Shown here: positions 1-6,954 of the stretch, piece after piece
Numbering within the stretch: position 1 is the first letter of the stretch
Layout: each line of letters opens with the position of its first letter
Assembly: GCA_937967875.1 (NCBI GenBank)
Contig: CALBTQ010000516.1
Coordinates: 1 to 9,395 of the forward strand
Origin: an uncultured Pseudomonadota bacterium
Lineage (GTDB): Bacteria; Lernaellota; Lernaellaia; Lernaellales; Lernaellaceae
Length of the DNA stretch: 9,395 nt
Direction of reading: 5' to 3'
Position numbers and translations under genes: made by a program
Notes under the pieces: generated by a model
Database searches by the model: none
What the model was told of the DNA's origin: nothing
What the model saw: the letters and a program-made list of their open reading frames with translations, nothing else

Positions 1-827
1 TTGTTCCAAACTCGCAACGGTGGCTGGCGAAATACGGCTGCAGCTTTTTGTTTTCCTCCGAATGGAATCCGGTCACCGAATCCTACGGCGCGCTTTCGAG
101 CGTCTACGTCACGTTGGGGTCCACGGTCATCGCGATGATCCTCGCGGTGCCGCTGAGCGTGGTCATCGCGTTGTTTCTGGTCGAACTCGCGCCGCCGTTG
201 CTCAGCAAGATCGTCGGCAACGCCATCGAGCTGCTCGCCGCCGTTCCTTCCATCATCTTCGGCATGTGGGGCTTGTTCGTGTTCGCCCCGTTCATGGCCG
301 ATCACGTGCAGCCGCTGCTGGCCGACACCCTCGGCTTTTTGCCGCTGTTCCAGGGGCCGCCGATGGGCATCGGCATGCTCACCGCCGGCATCATTCTCGC
401 GCTAATGATTCTTCCCTTCGTTAGCGCGGTGATGCGCGATGTGTTTCGCATGGTGCCCGAGGTGGTCAAGGAAGCCGGCTACGGCGTCGGCGGCACGACC
501 TGGGAAGTGACGCGCAAGATCACCGTGCGCTACGGACTGTCGGGCTTGCTGGGCGCGGTGTTTCTCGGTCTGGGGCGGGCGATCGGCGAAACGATGGCGG
601 TGACCTTCGTCATCGGCAACAACCATGAGATTTCCGCCTCGCTGTTTTCCGCCGGCAACAGTATCGCCTCGACGTTGGCCAACGAATTCACCGAGGCGTC
701 CGAGCCGCTGTACATGAGCGCGCTGGTCGAACTGGGCCTGGTGTTGTTCGCGGTGACCTTCGTCATTCAGGTAATCGCGCACCTGTGGCTCAAGCGCGTG
801 CGTAAACAGAGCGGAGGCGGCCTATGA
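1..827 (+). CDS. pstC: Phosphate ABC transporter permease PstC (5' partial)
   Basis: PstC is one of two inner-membrane permease subunits of the high-affinity phosphate importer PstSCAB. The reading frame is open to the left edge (first whole codon at 3), so the TTG at 48 is not the true start; by comparison with E. coli PstC (about 319 aa) some 50-60 N-terminal residues, including the first membrane helix, lie outside. The 274 residues present carry PstC hallmarks: the FLFSSEWNP segment, [19 protein letters not shown], the cytoplasmic EAA-type loop beginning [14 protein letters not shown] that docks on PstB, and [18 protein letters not shown]. Several hydrophobic helices are evident. The stop codon overlaps the pstA start (ATGA at 824-827), pointing to translational coupling. 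Family assignment is close to certain; only the start is unknown. Confidence 0.96.
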   Translation, partial: VPNSQRWLAKYGCSFLFSSEWNPVTESYGALSSVYVTLGSTVIAMILAVPLSVVIALFLVELAPPLLSKIVGNAIELLAAVPSIIFGMWGLFVFAPFMADHVQPLLADTLGFLPLFQGPPMGIGMLTAGIILALMILPFVSAVMRDVFRMVPEVVKEAGYGVGGTTWEVTRKITVRYGLSGLLGAVFLGLGRAIGETMAVTFVIGNNHEISASLFSAGNSIASTLANEFTEASEPLYMSALVELGLVLFAVTFVIQVIAHLWLKRVRKQSGGGL

Positions 828-1669
828 TCGAGCGCAACGCCGCACCGCGCAAAATCGTCGATCTGCTGGTGAAGGTTTTATCCAGCTTCGCCGCATTGAT
901 CGGTATTTTCTTTCTCGGTTGGATTTTGCTGGTCGTCGTGCAAAAGGGCAGTGCGGCGATCAACTGGGAATTTTTCACCGCGTTGCCCGCGCCCCCGGGC
1001 ATCGAGGGCGGCGGCGTGGCCAATGCGCTTGTCGGCACATTGATCATCACGATCATTGCGACCGTGCTGGGTGTGCCCATCGGCGCGCTGGCCGGCGTGT
1101 ACCTCAGCGAATTCGGCCGCTCGACGCGCTTCGGCGCGCTGGTGCGCTTCAACATCAACGTGCTCATGGGCGTGCCCTCGATCATCGTCGGCCTGTTTGT
1201 GTACACCATGCTGGTCAAGCCGGTGCAGCATTTTTCCGGCTACGCCGGCGCGGTGTCGCTGGCGATCATCATGCTGCCGGTCGTCGCCCGCACCACCGAG
1301 GACATGCTGACCCTCGTGCCCAACGCGTTGCGCGAATCGGCCCTGGCTTTGGGTGCGCCGCGCTGGAAGGTGACGCTCAACGTCGTGTTCCGCGCCGCGA
1401 AAAGCGGCATGATCACCGGGACGCTCCTGGCCGTGGCCCGCATCAGCGGCGAAACCGCGCCGTTGCTGTTCACCGCGCTCAACAGCCCCTTCTGGCCCGA
1501 ATCGCTGGCCCAACCGATGGCCAACCTGACCGTCACGATCTTCAACTACGCGATGTCGCCCTTCGCCGTCTGGCAGCAGATCGCCTGGGGCGCTTCGCTG
1601 ATCATCATGGCCGCAGTTCTCGCCTTGAATCTTCTGGCCCGCGTCGGCATGAGCGGGGGACGCAAATGA
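824..1669 (+). CDS. pstA: Phosphate ABC transporter permease PstA
   Basis: This is the second permease subunit of the Pst phosphate importer, pairing with PstC in the inner membrane. The product is 281 aa, normal for PstA. A first hydrophobic helix lies at about residues 20-45, and further helices follow. The EAA-type coupling loop is near residue 171 ([13 protein letters not shown]), followed by the family signature [14 protein letters not shown]. The ATG start is supported by a GGAGG at 813-817 inside the end of pstC, six bases upstream, and by the ATGA overlap with the pstC stop. The gene ends in another ATGA overlap with pstB. Gene order pstC-pstA-pstB-phoU is the classical one, so the orthology call is firm. 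Confidence 0.96.
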   Translation: MIERNAAPRKIVDLLVKVLSSFAALIGIFFLGWILLVVVQKGSAAINWEFFTALPAPPGIEGGGVANALVGTLIITIIATVLGVPIGALAGVYLSEFGRSTRFGALVRFNINVLMGVPSIIVGLFVYTMLVKPVQHFSGYAGAVSLAIIMLPVVARTTEDMLTLVPNALRESALALGAPRWKVTLNVVFRAAKSGMITGTLLAVARISGETAPLLFTALNSPFWPESLAQPMANLTVTIFNYAMSPFAVWQQIAWGASLIIMAAVLALNLLARVGMSGGRK

Positions 1670-2550
1670 GTGAAATTACGATGGAGACGAACCAAGTGAA
1701 CGACCGTTCGATCGACCTGTCCGCGCCGGACGATCAGGTGCGCTTTATCACCAAGGTGCCGGACCGCCCGCGCGACATGGAGCCGCAAACGATCGTCGAA
1801 CCGAAAATATCGGTGCGCAATCTCGATTTTTACTATGGTTCCTATCGCGCGCTCAAGGGCAACGATCTGGATATCGCCGCCAATAAGGTGACCGCGATCA
1901 TCGGGCCGTCAGGCTGCGGCAAGTCGACGCACATCCGCGTCTACAACCGCATCTACGAGCTCTACCGCGAGCAGCGCGCCTCCGGCGAAGTGATTCTGGA
2001 CGGCGAGAACATCCTTGCGCCGCGCTACGATCTGATCAAGCTGCGCAAAAAGGTGGGCATGATTTTCCAGAAACCCACGCCGTTTCCGATGACCGTCTTC
2101 GACAACGTGGCCTACGGGCTTAAGTTGCATTACAAAATGTCGCGCGGTGAGTTGGCCGCTCGCGTCGAAAAGGCGCTACGGGACGCGGCGCTGTGGGCGG
2201 AAGTCAAAGACAAACTCAACGAGCCGGGCACCGCGTTGTCCGGCGGGCAGCAGCAGCGGCTGGTTATCGCCCGCGCGATCGCCGTACAACCCGAGGTGCT
2301 GCTGATGGACGAGCCGACCTCGGCGATCGACCCGGTGGCGACGGCGAAAATTGAAGAGCTGGTCGAGCAGCTCAAAGAGCAATACACGATCGTCATCGTG
2401 ACGCACAACATGCAGCAGGCGGCGCGCATCTCCGATTACACCGCGTTTTTCTACGAGGGTGAAATCGTCGAATTCGGGCCGACCAAAACAATCTTTACCA
2501 AACCGGCCAAGAAGCAGACCGAAGATTACATCACCGGTCGCTTCGGTTGA
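1666..2550 (+). CDS. pstB: Phosphate ABC transporter ATPase PstB
   Basis: PstB is the cytoplasmic ATPase that drives phosphate import through PstC-PstA. The 294-aa product has Walker A at residues 80-88 (GPSGCGKST), Q-loop Gln135, signature LSGGQQQR at 191-198, Walker B ending Asp215-Glu216 and H-loop His247. It ends with the typical PstB C-terminus [16 protein letters not shown]. The start at 1666 is chosen because it overlaps the pstA stop (ATGA) and has a GGGGGA at 1655-1660. It gives an acidic N-terminal extension some 36 residues longer than E. coli PstB; in-frame ATGs at 1681 and 1777 (Met38) are alternatives, the latter giving a standard-length protein. Small departures from the E. coli sequence are His after Walker A (KSTHIR), SAID instead of SALD after Walker B, and QRLVIAR instead of QRLCIAR. 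None removes a catalytic residue. Confidence 0.96.
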   Translation: MSEITMETNQVNDRSIDLSAPDDQVRFITKVPDRPRDMEPQTIVEPKISVRNLDFYYGSYRALKGNDLDIAANKVTAIIGPSGCGKSTHIRVYNRIYELYREQRASGEVILDGENILAPRYDLIKLRKKVGMIFQKPTPFPMTVFDNVAYGLKLHYKMSRGELAARVEKALRDAALWAEVKDKLNEPGTALSGGQQQRLVIARAIAVQPEVLLMDEPTSAIDPVATAKIEELVEQLKEQYTIVIVTHNMQQAARISDYTAFFYEGEIVEFGPTKTIFTKPAKKQTEDYITGRFG

Positions 2551-2554
2551 GCCT

Positions 2555-2560
2555 GCGGAG
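2555..2560 (+). promoter_or_regulatory. Ribosome binding site fixing the phoU start
   Basis: GCGGAG lies six bases before the ATG at 2567. The phoU frame is open well back into pstB, so this site, together with the conserved N-terminus that follows, decides the start. Confidence 0.6.
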
Positions 2561-2566
2561 AAAACC

Positions 2567-3247
2567 ATGGGCTTTCGTTTGCAACGGCAAGTCGAAAAAT
2601 TGAAGGAAGACATTCTCACCCTCGGCGCGGCCGTCGAGGAGCAGTTGCTGCAGGCTGTGCGCGCCATCGAAAACCGCGATGCCGATCTGGCGCGGCAGGT
2701 GATCGACGCCGACATGAAAATCGACCAGATGGAAGTCGATTTCGAAGAGGAATGTCTGAAGATCCTCGCACTCTACCAGCCGGTCGCGATCGACCTGCGC
2801 TATATCATCGCCGTGCTGAAAATCAACAACGACCTCGAGCGCATCGGCGATCTGGCCACCAACCTCGCTCGGCGCGCCCGTTTCTTCAGCAAGCAACTCG
2901 ATGTGGAAATGCCGGACATGTTCAAGGAGATGGCGGTCAAATCCAGCGCGATGCTTTGCAAAAGCCTCGATGCGCTGGTCAAGCTCGACGTCGAGCTGGC
3001 CAACGAGGTGTGCATGGCCGATGACGAGGTCGATGCGCTGCACAAAAACAATTACCTGCTGGTGCATAAGGGCATCGAGCGCGATCCGCAGCGCCTCGAT
3101 TTTTATCTTAATCTTTTTCTGACCTCCAGCCACCTCGAGCGCATCGCCGACCAGACGACCAATATCGCCGAGGACGTCATCTACCTCATCCGCGGGGAGA
3201 TCGTCCGTCACAGCCACGAAAAGAAAACGGGCGCGAAAACGCAATAG
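2567..3247 (+). CDS. phoU: Phosphate signalling regulator PhoU
   Basis: PhoU is a cytoplasmic helical-bundle protein that links the Pst transporter to the PhoR histidine kinase and keeps the Pho regulon repressed when phosphate is plentiful. The product is 226 aa, the usual size. It is built from two PhoU repeats, each with the metal-binding E-x3-D signature: ERIGDLATN (Glu91/Asp95) and ERIADQTTN (Glu191/Asp195). The first repeat also has the typical ALYQPVAIDLR and LKINNDLERIGD segments. The ATG at 2567 is preferred over upstream in-frame starts, which lie inside pstB, because it follows a Shine-Dalgarno and gives the conserved family N-terminus. It starts 16 bases after the pstB stop, so it is almost certainly in the same operon. 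No phoB/phoR genes are visible; they could lie to the left. Confidence 0.94.
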   Translation: MGFRLQRQVEKLKEDILTLGAAVEEQLLQAVRAIENRDADLARQVIDADMKIDQMEVDFEEECLKILALYQPVAIDLRYIIAVLKINNDLERIGDLATNLARRARFFSKQLDVEMPDMFKEMAVKSSAMLCKSLDALVKLDVELANEVCMADDEVDALHKNNYLLVHKGIERDPQRLDFYLNLFLTSSHLERIADQTTNIAEDVIYLIRGEIVRHSHEKKTGAKTQ

Positions 3248-3295
3248 ACACACCGCCTGTTGATCTTTCCCGCGACTTGGATAAAGGTATGGGTA

Positions 3296-3315
3296 CTTCC
3301 CCCCAAATGGGGAGG
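3296..3315 (+). repeat. Inverted repeat, first hairpin of the 3248-3350 gap
   Basis: CTTCCCC (3296-3302) pairs with GGGGAGG (3309-3315) over seven base pairs including one G-T wobble, with loop CCAAAT. It shares its right arm with the next hairpin, so the two cannot form together. It could be part of a leader or of a dispersed intergenic repeat; neither can be shown from one copy. Confidence 0.4.
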
Positions 3316-3336
3316 CGTCTCATGCCTTCGCTTTTT
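3311..3336 (+). terminator. Possible weak intrinsic terminator or attenuator
   Basis: GGAGGC (3311-3316) pairs with GCCTTC (3324-3329) across a seven-base loop, giving a six-pair stem with one G-T wobble, followed by GC and five T residues (3332-3336). This is the form of a weak rho-independent terminator. It may end the pst-phoU transcript or attenuate the gene starting at 3351. The short stem and short T run keep confidence low. Confidence 0.33.
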
Positions 3337-3350
3337 GGTCGGAGATCGAC

Positions 3351-4892
3351 ATGAAAAAAGCAATCATTTTCACGCTGGCGTTTTTGGCGCTTGCCGCTAC
3401 GGCGCAGGCGTACGGTCCGTCCATCCACATGCGGGAAGCCGATTATTATGTCGCCCTGTGCGAGCTCAATCCGCTGCCGTATCCGCAACACAACGCCGAT
3501 CTGCTCCGGCGCCAAATCATGATGCTGCGTCTGGGCGCGATCTGGCCCGACATCGCGCGCGTGCTGGTGGATCTGGACGACGCGCCGGGCAAGGTCGACG
3601 AAAATATGGTCGATCCGCACAATCGGCATTTCAATTCCTATCTGCTCGACGACGCGCTGGCGCTGTATCCGCAGCAGCAGTGGAAGCTCGCGTTCGCCCT
3701 GGGCAATCTGATGCACAACGCCGGCGATATCGTCGCCCAGGACATGCTGGTGCAGCACCTGGCCGTGCGCGGGCGCATCGGCGAACTCGACGTCGTCGTC
3801 GGCTATTTTGACGATTATCCGGCCGGCGAGGTCGAAACGTTTATCGAAGGCGCCCTGGAATTCATGGAGCCGGCCTTCGACATCTACCGGGAGATGGTCG
3901 ACCACTTTTTGCTGAACGAGGACGGCCGCCGGCGGCTGTTGGAAGTCACCAATTTCTACCTGGCCATGTACGAGGACTACTTCGGCGTTCGCGTGAAAAT
4001 GTCGCCGCAGCGCGCGGCCAAATGGGTGGCGTATTTTCTGGCCGATCCGCGACGCATTCCGGCGACGCATCATGGCGGCGAGGCGCTCTACCGCTTCGCT
4101 CTTTCCGGTTGCGCCGATCCCACGCCTTTGGCCGACCTGTCCATCGATTGGGATGAACTGCTGCGCCTGCTCGGCGGACCGGCGATCACCCCGGCGTACT
4201 GGGATACTTACTACGACGAAGGATACTATTTGTTGCCGCCGACGATTTTGCTTACCTTCGCGAATGGGCAGGGCTACTACGATGTCTTTCCCAATTGGTC
4301 GGCAAAGATGATGAAGTCCGGCGTCATCCAGTCGCTGGCCAACTATCTGCCCGACCAAATGACCGTGGAAGACGGACGTTTTGTGATGGATATGAACTGG
4401 TATCCCAACGACGCCCTCGTGTCGATTACCTCGATCGAGGCAGTCAGCCCGCCGGCGACGGTCACCTTGCAAGTCGTTTTGTACGACGTGCCCGGGCGCT
4501 CGTCGACGGAAAACACGGTCACCCTGCGCGTGCGCGAGGATTCGGACGACGCCACGCTGGTCGCGTCGGCCTCCGCCGATGTGCACGTCGACCCCTGGAC
4601 CTACGACGTGAACGCGCCGACAACGCTCAGCGTCGAGTTTGCGCCCGCCGCGTCCATCGCCAACGGCGCGACCGGCTTCATCGCCGAACTCGCCCTCGGC
4701 GACGACCCGCAGGCGCTGCCGTACTTCACCACCGACTGGTCGCTTTACAATCAAATCGACGAGATCGACATGACCAAGCAAGCCTACACGTTGCAGTACT
4801 CGACTTACGGACGCTGGCCGTATTCGCTGTTCATCGAGTATCCGCCCGACACCACGTTACGGGCGACGGCGCGCAAGGGAGGCGGACGATGA
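3351..4892 (+). CDS. Exported protein, zinc-dependent phospholipase C / S1-P1 nuclease-like
   Basis: This 513-aa protein has a clear Sec signal peptide, with hydrophobic core at residues 4-16 and likely cleavage after Ala20 (AQA|YG), so it acts in the envelope or outside. The helical N-terminal half has features I associate with the zinc-dependent phospholipase C family: GPSIHMREAD just after the cleavage site (His26), LRLGAIWPDI (Asp67), DPHNRHF (His90, His93) and AFALGNLMHNAGD (His122, Asp126). These are candidate zinc ligands; I could not place every ligand expected for the family. From about residue 355 the sequence becomes beta-rich and unrecognised, perhaps a lipid- or surface-binding module. 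The ATG at 3351 has GGAG at 3341-3344, six bases upstream. The stop overlaps the start of the kelch gene. Substrate is unknown, and the enzyme assignment is inference from motifs. Confidence 0.6.
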   Translation: MKKAIIFTLAFLALAATAQAYGPSIHMREADYYVALCELNPLPYPQHNADLLRRQIMMLRLGAIWPDIARVLVDLDDAPGKVDENMVDPHNRHFNSYLLDDALALYPQQQWKLAFALGNLMHNAGDIVAQDMLVQHLAVRGRIGELDVVVGYFDDYPAGEVETFIEGALEFMEPAFDIYREMVDHFLLNEDGRRRLLEVTNFYLAMYEDYFGVRVKMSPQRAAKWVAYFLADPRRIPATHHGGEALYRFALSGCADPTPLADLSIDWDELLRLLGGPAITPAYWDTYYDEGYYLLPPTILLTFANGQGYYDVFPNWSAKMMKSGVIQSLANYLPDQMTVEDGRFVMDMNWYPNDALVSITSIEAVSPPATVTLQVVLYDVPGRSSTENTVTLRVREDSDDATLVASASADVHVDPWTYDVNAPTTLSVEFAPAASIANGATGFIAELALGDDPQALPYFTTDWSLYNQIDEIDMTKQAYTLQYSTYGRWPYSLFIEYPPDTTLRATARKGGGR

Positions 4893-5968
4893 GGGCGCGT
4901 GTTTGGTTGACGTTGGCGGCGATGTTGCTGTGCGCGCCCGCGCTGGCGCAATGGACGACGTTGCCGGAGATGTCCGCGCCGCGCGTCGATCCGCAGGTGG
5001 CGGTCGACGATCTGGGGCGGGTTTTCGTCTTCGGCGGCGACGATCTGGTGTATGTGTCCGACTCGGGCGAAATGTATGACGGCGCACAGTGGCAAGCTCT
5101 TGCACAAATGCCCGCGCCGCTGACCAAAGGCGCAGCGGCATTTTACGATGGCGTGATTTATCTGACCGGTGGTTTCGACGGAGAGGAGTTGGTCGACGAG
5201 CTGCGGCTGTACGAGGTGGCGACCGACGCCTGGACGACCGGCGCGGCCATGCCGGTGGTGCGCTACGGGCATTCGCTCGACGCGCTCGATGGCGCGTTAT
5301 ACCTGGTCGGCGGCGGCGACGAAACCGATGTCAGTTCGGCGCAGACGTGGCGCTACGATCCGGCCGACGACGCTTGGACGCAACTGGCCGATCTCAACAA
5401 AGCCCGCCGCTATCACGGCAGCGCGGTGCTCGACGGCCTGCTCTACGTTTACGGCGGCATCGATGCGAGCGACCCCACGCCGCTGCACCTGACTTCCGGC
5501 GAGGTGTACGATCCGACGAGCGACGAATGGACGACGATTGCCGCGTTGCCCGTCGCCTGGTGGGGCGGCGCCGCGGGCGCGCTCGACGGCGAATTGCTGG
5601 CCTGCCACGGCGTGCAGGATCAGGCCGTTGCCGCCGCTTGCTGGGTTTACGATCCGGACGACAACGCCTGGACGGCCGGTCCCGCCGCCGCCGAGCCGCG
5701 TTACCGCGTCGGTTCGGCCGCCGTGCCGTTGTTCGCCGTCGGCGGCGTGCGCCTGGGCGACTTTCCCGAGCCGCTGGCCGTCGTCGAACAATTCGGCGAG
5801 TTGCCGGCCGACGACGATGTCGCCGACGACGACGCGATCGACGATGACGACGACGATACGGTCGACGACGACGCGGTCGGCGATGACGACGAGGGTGACG
5901 ACGACAGCGATGACGATGACGACGCCGCCGACGACGATGACGATGACGAAAACGACTGTGGTTGTTAG
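4889..5968 (+). CDS. Exported kelch-repeat beta-propeller protein with Asp-rich tail
   Basis: The 359-aa product starts with a signal peptide, likely cleaved after Ala20 (ALA|QW). Cys15 is not in a good lipobox, so it is probably not a lipoprotein. Residues 21-303 form about six kelch blades of 45-50 residues. Gly-Gly pairs lie near 49, 94, 141, 189 and 285, with a degenerate CHG at 239-241; the blade tryptophans are 68, 115, 163, 214 and 261, and Trp22 may close the ring. VYDPTSDEW and WRYDPADDAW are typical kelch spacings. Residues 308-359 are an Asp-rich tail ending Cys-Gly-Cys. The ATG at 4889 overlaps the upstream stop (ATGA) and follows AGGGAGG at 4876-4882. Kelch propellers usually bind proteins or glycans, so a binding or scaffold role beside the PLC-like partner is plausible but unproven. 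Confidence 0.85.
   Translation: MRARVWLTLAAMLLCAPALAQWTTLPEMSAPRVDPQVAVDDLGRVFVFGGDDLVYVSDSGEMYDGAQWQALAQMPAPLTKGAAAFYDGVIYLTGGFDGEELVDELRLYEVATDAWTTGAAMPVVRYGHSLDALDGALYLVGGGDETDVSSAQTWRYDPADDAWTQLADLNKARRYHGSAVLDGLLYVYGGIDASDPTPLHLTSGEVYDPTSDEWTTIAALPVAWWGGAAGALDGELLACHGVQDQAVAAACWVYDPDDNAWTAGPAAAEPRYRVGSAAVPLFAVGGVRLGDFPEPLAVVEQFGELPADDDVADDDAIDDDDDDTVDDDAVGDDDEGDDDSDDDDDAADDDDDDENDCGC
5810..5965 (+). repeat. GAC/GAT triplet-repeat tract encoding the Asp tail
   Basis: The last 52 codons of the kelch gene contain 33 Asp codons, a mix of GAC and GAT, in runs of three to six. The runs are broken by Val, Ala, Ile, Thr, Gly, Glu, Ser and Asn, and the tail ends DCGC. The imperfect triplet repeat would let slippage change tail length without shifting the frame. 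No hydrophobic segment or sortase-like motif follows. Confidence 0.85.
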
Positions 5969-6954
5969 ATGATGCCCGCGTGCAGCAGATCGTGCAGGTG
6001 CAACATACCGACGATCTTGTCGGTCTCCTGATCGCGCACCAACACCACGCTGATCGAATTTTTATCCATCACGTGCGCCGCGCGCGAGGCAAGGGCGTCG
6101 GGGTGAATCGTCTTGGGCGCCGAGGTCATCAGTTCGGCGGCGGTGCGCGACGAGAGGTCGCTGAATTTTTGCAGCGCCCGGCGCAGGTCGCCGTCGGTGA
6201 TCACGCCCAGCAGCGCGCCGTGCTCGTCTTCCACCGCGGTGATGCCCAGACGCTTGGCCGACATTTCCATCAGCACTTGCATCACCGGCGTATCGGGCCG
6301 CACGCGCGGCAGATCGTCGCCGGAGTGCATCAGGTCGGACACGCGCATCAGCAAGCGTTTGCCCAGCCGGCCGGCCGGATGAAACCGCGCGAAGTCCTTC
6401 TGCGAAAATCCGTGCTCTTCCAGCAGCGCCACGGCCAGCGCGTCGCCCATCGCCAGTTGCGCCGTGGTCGAGGCCGTCGGCGCCAGTCCCAGCGGGCAGG
6501 CCTCCTCGGCGACGGAGGTGTCCAGCACGGCGTCGGCGGTGCGCGCCAGGTTCGACTCGATACCGCCGGTCAGCGCGATGATCGGCAGACCCTGTCGGCG
6601 CAGCGCGGGCAGCAGCGCGAGCACTTCCTCGGTTTCGCCGCTGTTGGAAACGATGATCGCCACGTCGGTTTTGTGCACCATGCCCAGGTCGCCGTGCAGC
6701 GCCTCGGCGGCGTGCATGAAGAACGCGGGCGTGCCCGTACTGGCCATTGTTGCAGCGATCTTGTTGCCGACCAGACCGGACTTGCCCATGCCGATCACCA
6801 CCACTTTGCCTTCGCAGGCGAGAAGGATATCGACCGCTTTTTTGAAATTCGCGTCCAACCGTTCGGCCATCGCCATGATGGCGTCGGCTTCGATCCGCAA
6901 TACGCGGCGGGCTCGCTCCATCGCCGGATCCCTTTCCTTGCGCGGCGGCGTCAT
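5965..6954 (-). CDS. kdsD: Arabinose-5-phosphate isomerase, KpsF/GutQ family (KdsD)
   Basis: KdsD interconverts ribulose 5-phosphate and arabinose 5-phosphate, the first committed step towards Kdo. The 329-aa product matches E. coli KdsD in length and layout: a SIS sugar-isomerase domain at about 35-195, then two CBS domains at roughly 206-265 and 270-329. Conserved segments include VIGMGKSG, ASTGTPAFF, ALHGDLGMV, SNSGETEEVLALLP, EEACPLGLAPT, HPAGRLGKRLL and ITDGDLRRAL. Lys58, Glu110, Glu151 and His192 match the E. coli active-site positions Lys59, Glu111, Glu152 and His193. The start at 6954 is chosen for its ATGA overlap with the kdsB stop; ATG at 6921 (318 aa) has a clearer upstream AAGGAAAGG and may be the real one. 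Upstream in-frame codons reach into kdsB and are ignored. GutQ is the alternative name, but the kdsB partner favours a Kdo role. Confidence 0.93.
   Translation of the reverse strand: MTPPRKERDPAMERARRVLRIEADAIMAMAERLDANFKKAVDILLACEGKVVVIGMGKSGLVGNKIAATMASTGTPAFFMHAAEALHGDLGMVHKTDVAIIVSNSGETEEVLALLPALRRQGLPIIALTGGIESNLARTADAVLDTSVAEEACPLGLAPTASTTAQLAMGDALAVALLEEHGFSQKDFARFHPAGRLGKRLLMRVSDLMHSGDDLPRVRPDTPVMQVLMEMSAKRLGITAVEDEHGALLGVITDGDLRRALQKFSDLSSRTAAELMTSAPKTIHPDALASRAAHVMDKNSISVVLVRDQETDKIVGMLHLHDLLHAGII

Noticed and set aside
919..1665. Long in-frame open stretch upstream of pstB that would extend it to 543 residues
   Set aside because: The added part is the pstA sequence in another frame, giving an Arg/His-rich product; the pstB start at 1666 has ATGA coupling, a Shine-Dalgarno and the family N-terminus after it.
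3248..3350. Pho box in the phoU-PLC gap
   Set aside because: I looked for CTGTCAT-like direct repeats and saw none.
3186..4781. 531-codon open frame on the minus strand opposite the PLC-like gene
   Set aside because: Low-information His/Arg/Val-rich translation typical of antisense frames in high-G+C genes; the plus strand has a signal peptide, Shine-Dalgarno and recognisable motifs.
4889..4950. Possible lipoprotein signal at Cys15 of the kelch protein
   Set aside because: The residues before the Cys are Met-Leu-Leu, not a lipobox with Gly/Ala/Ser at -1; the ALA site after residue 20 is a better signal peptidase I site.
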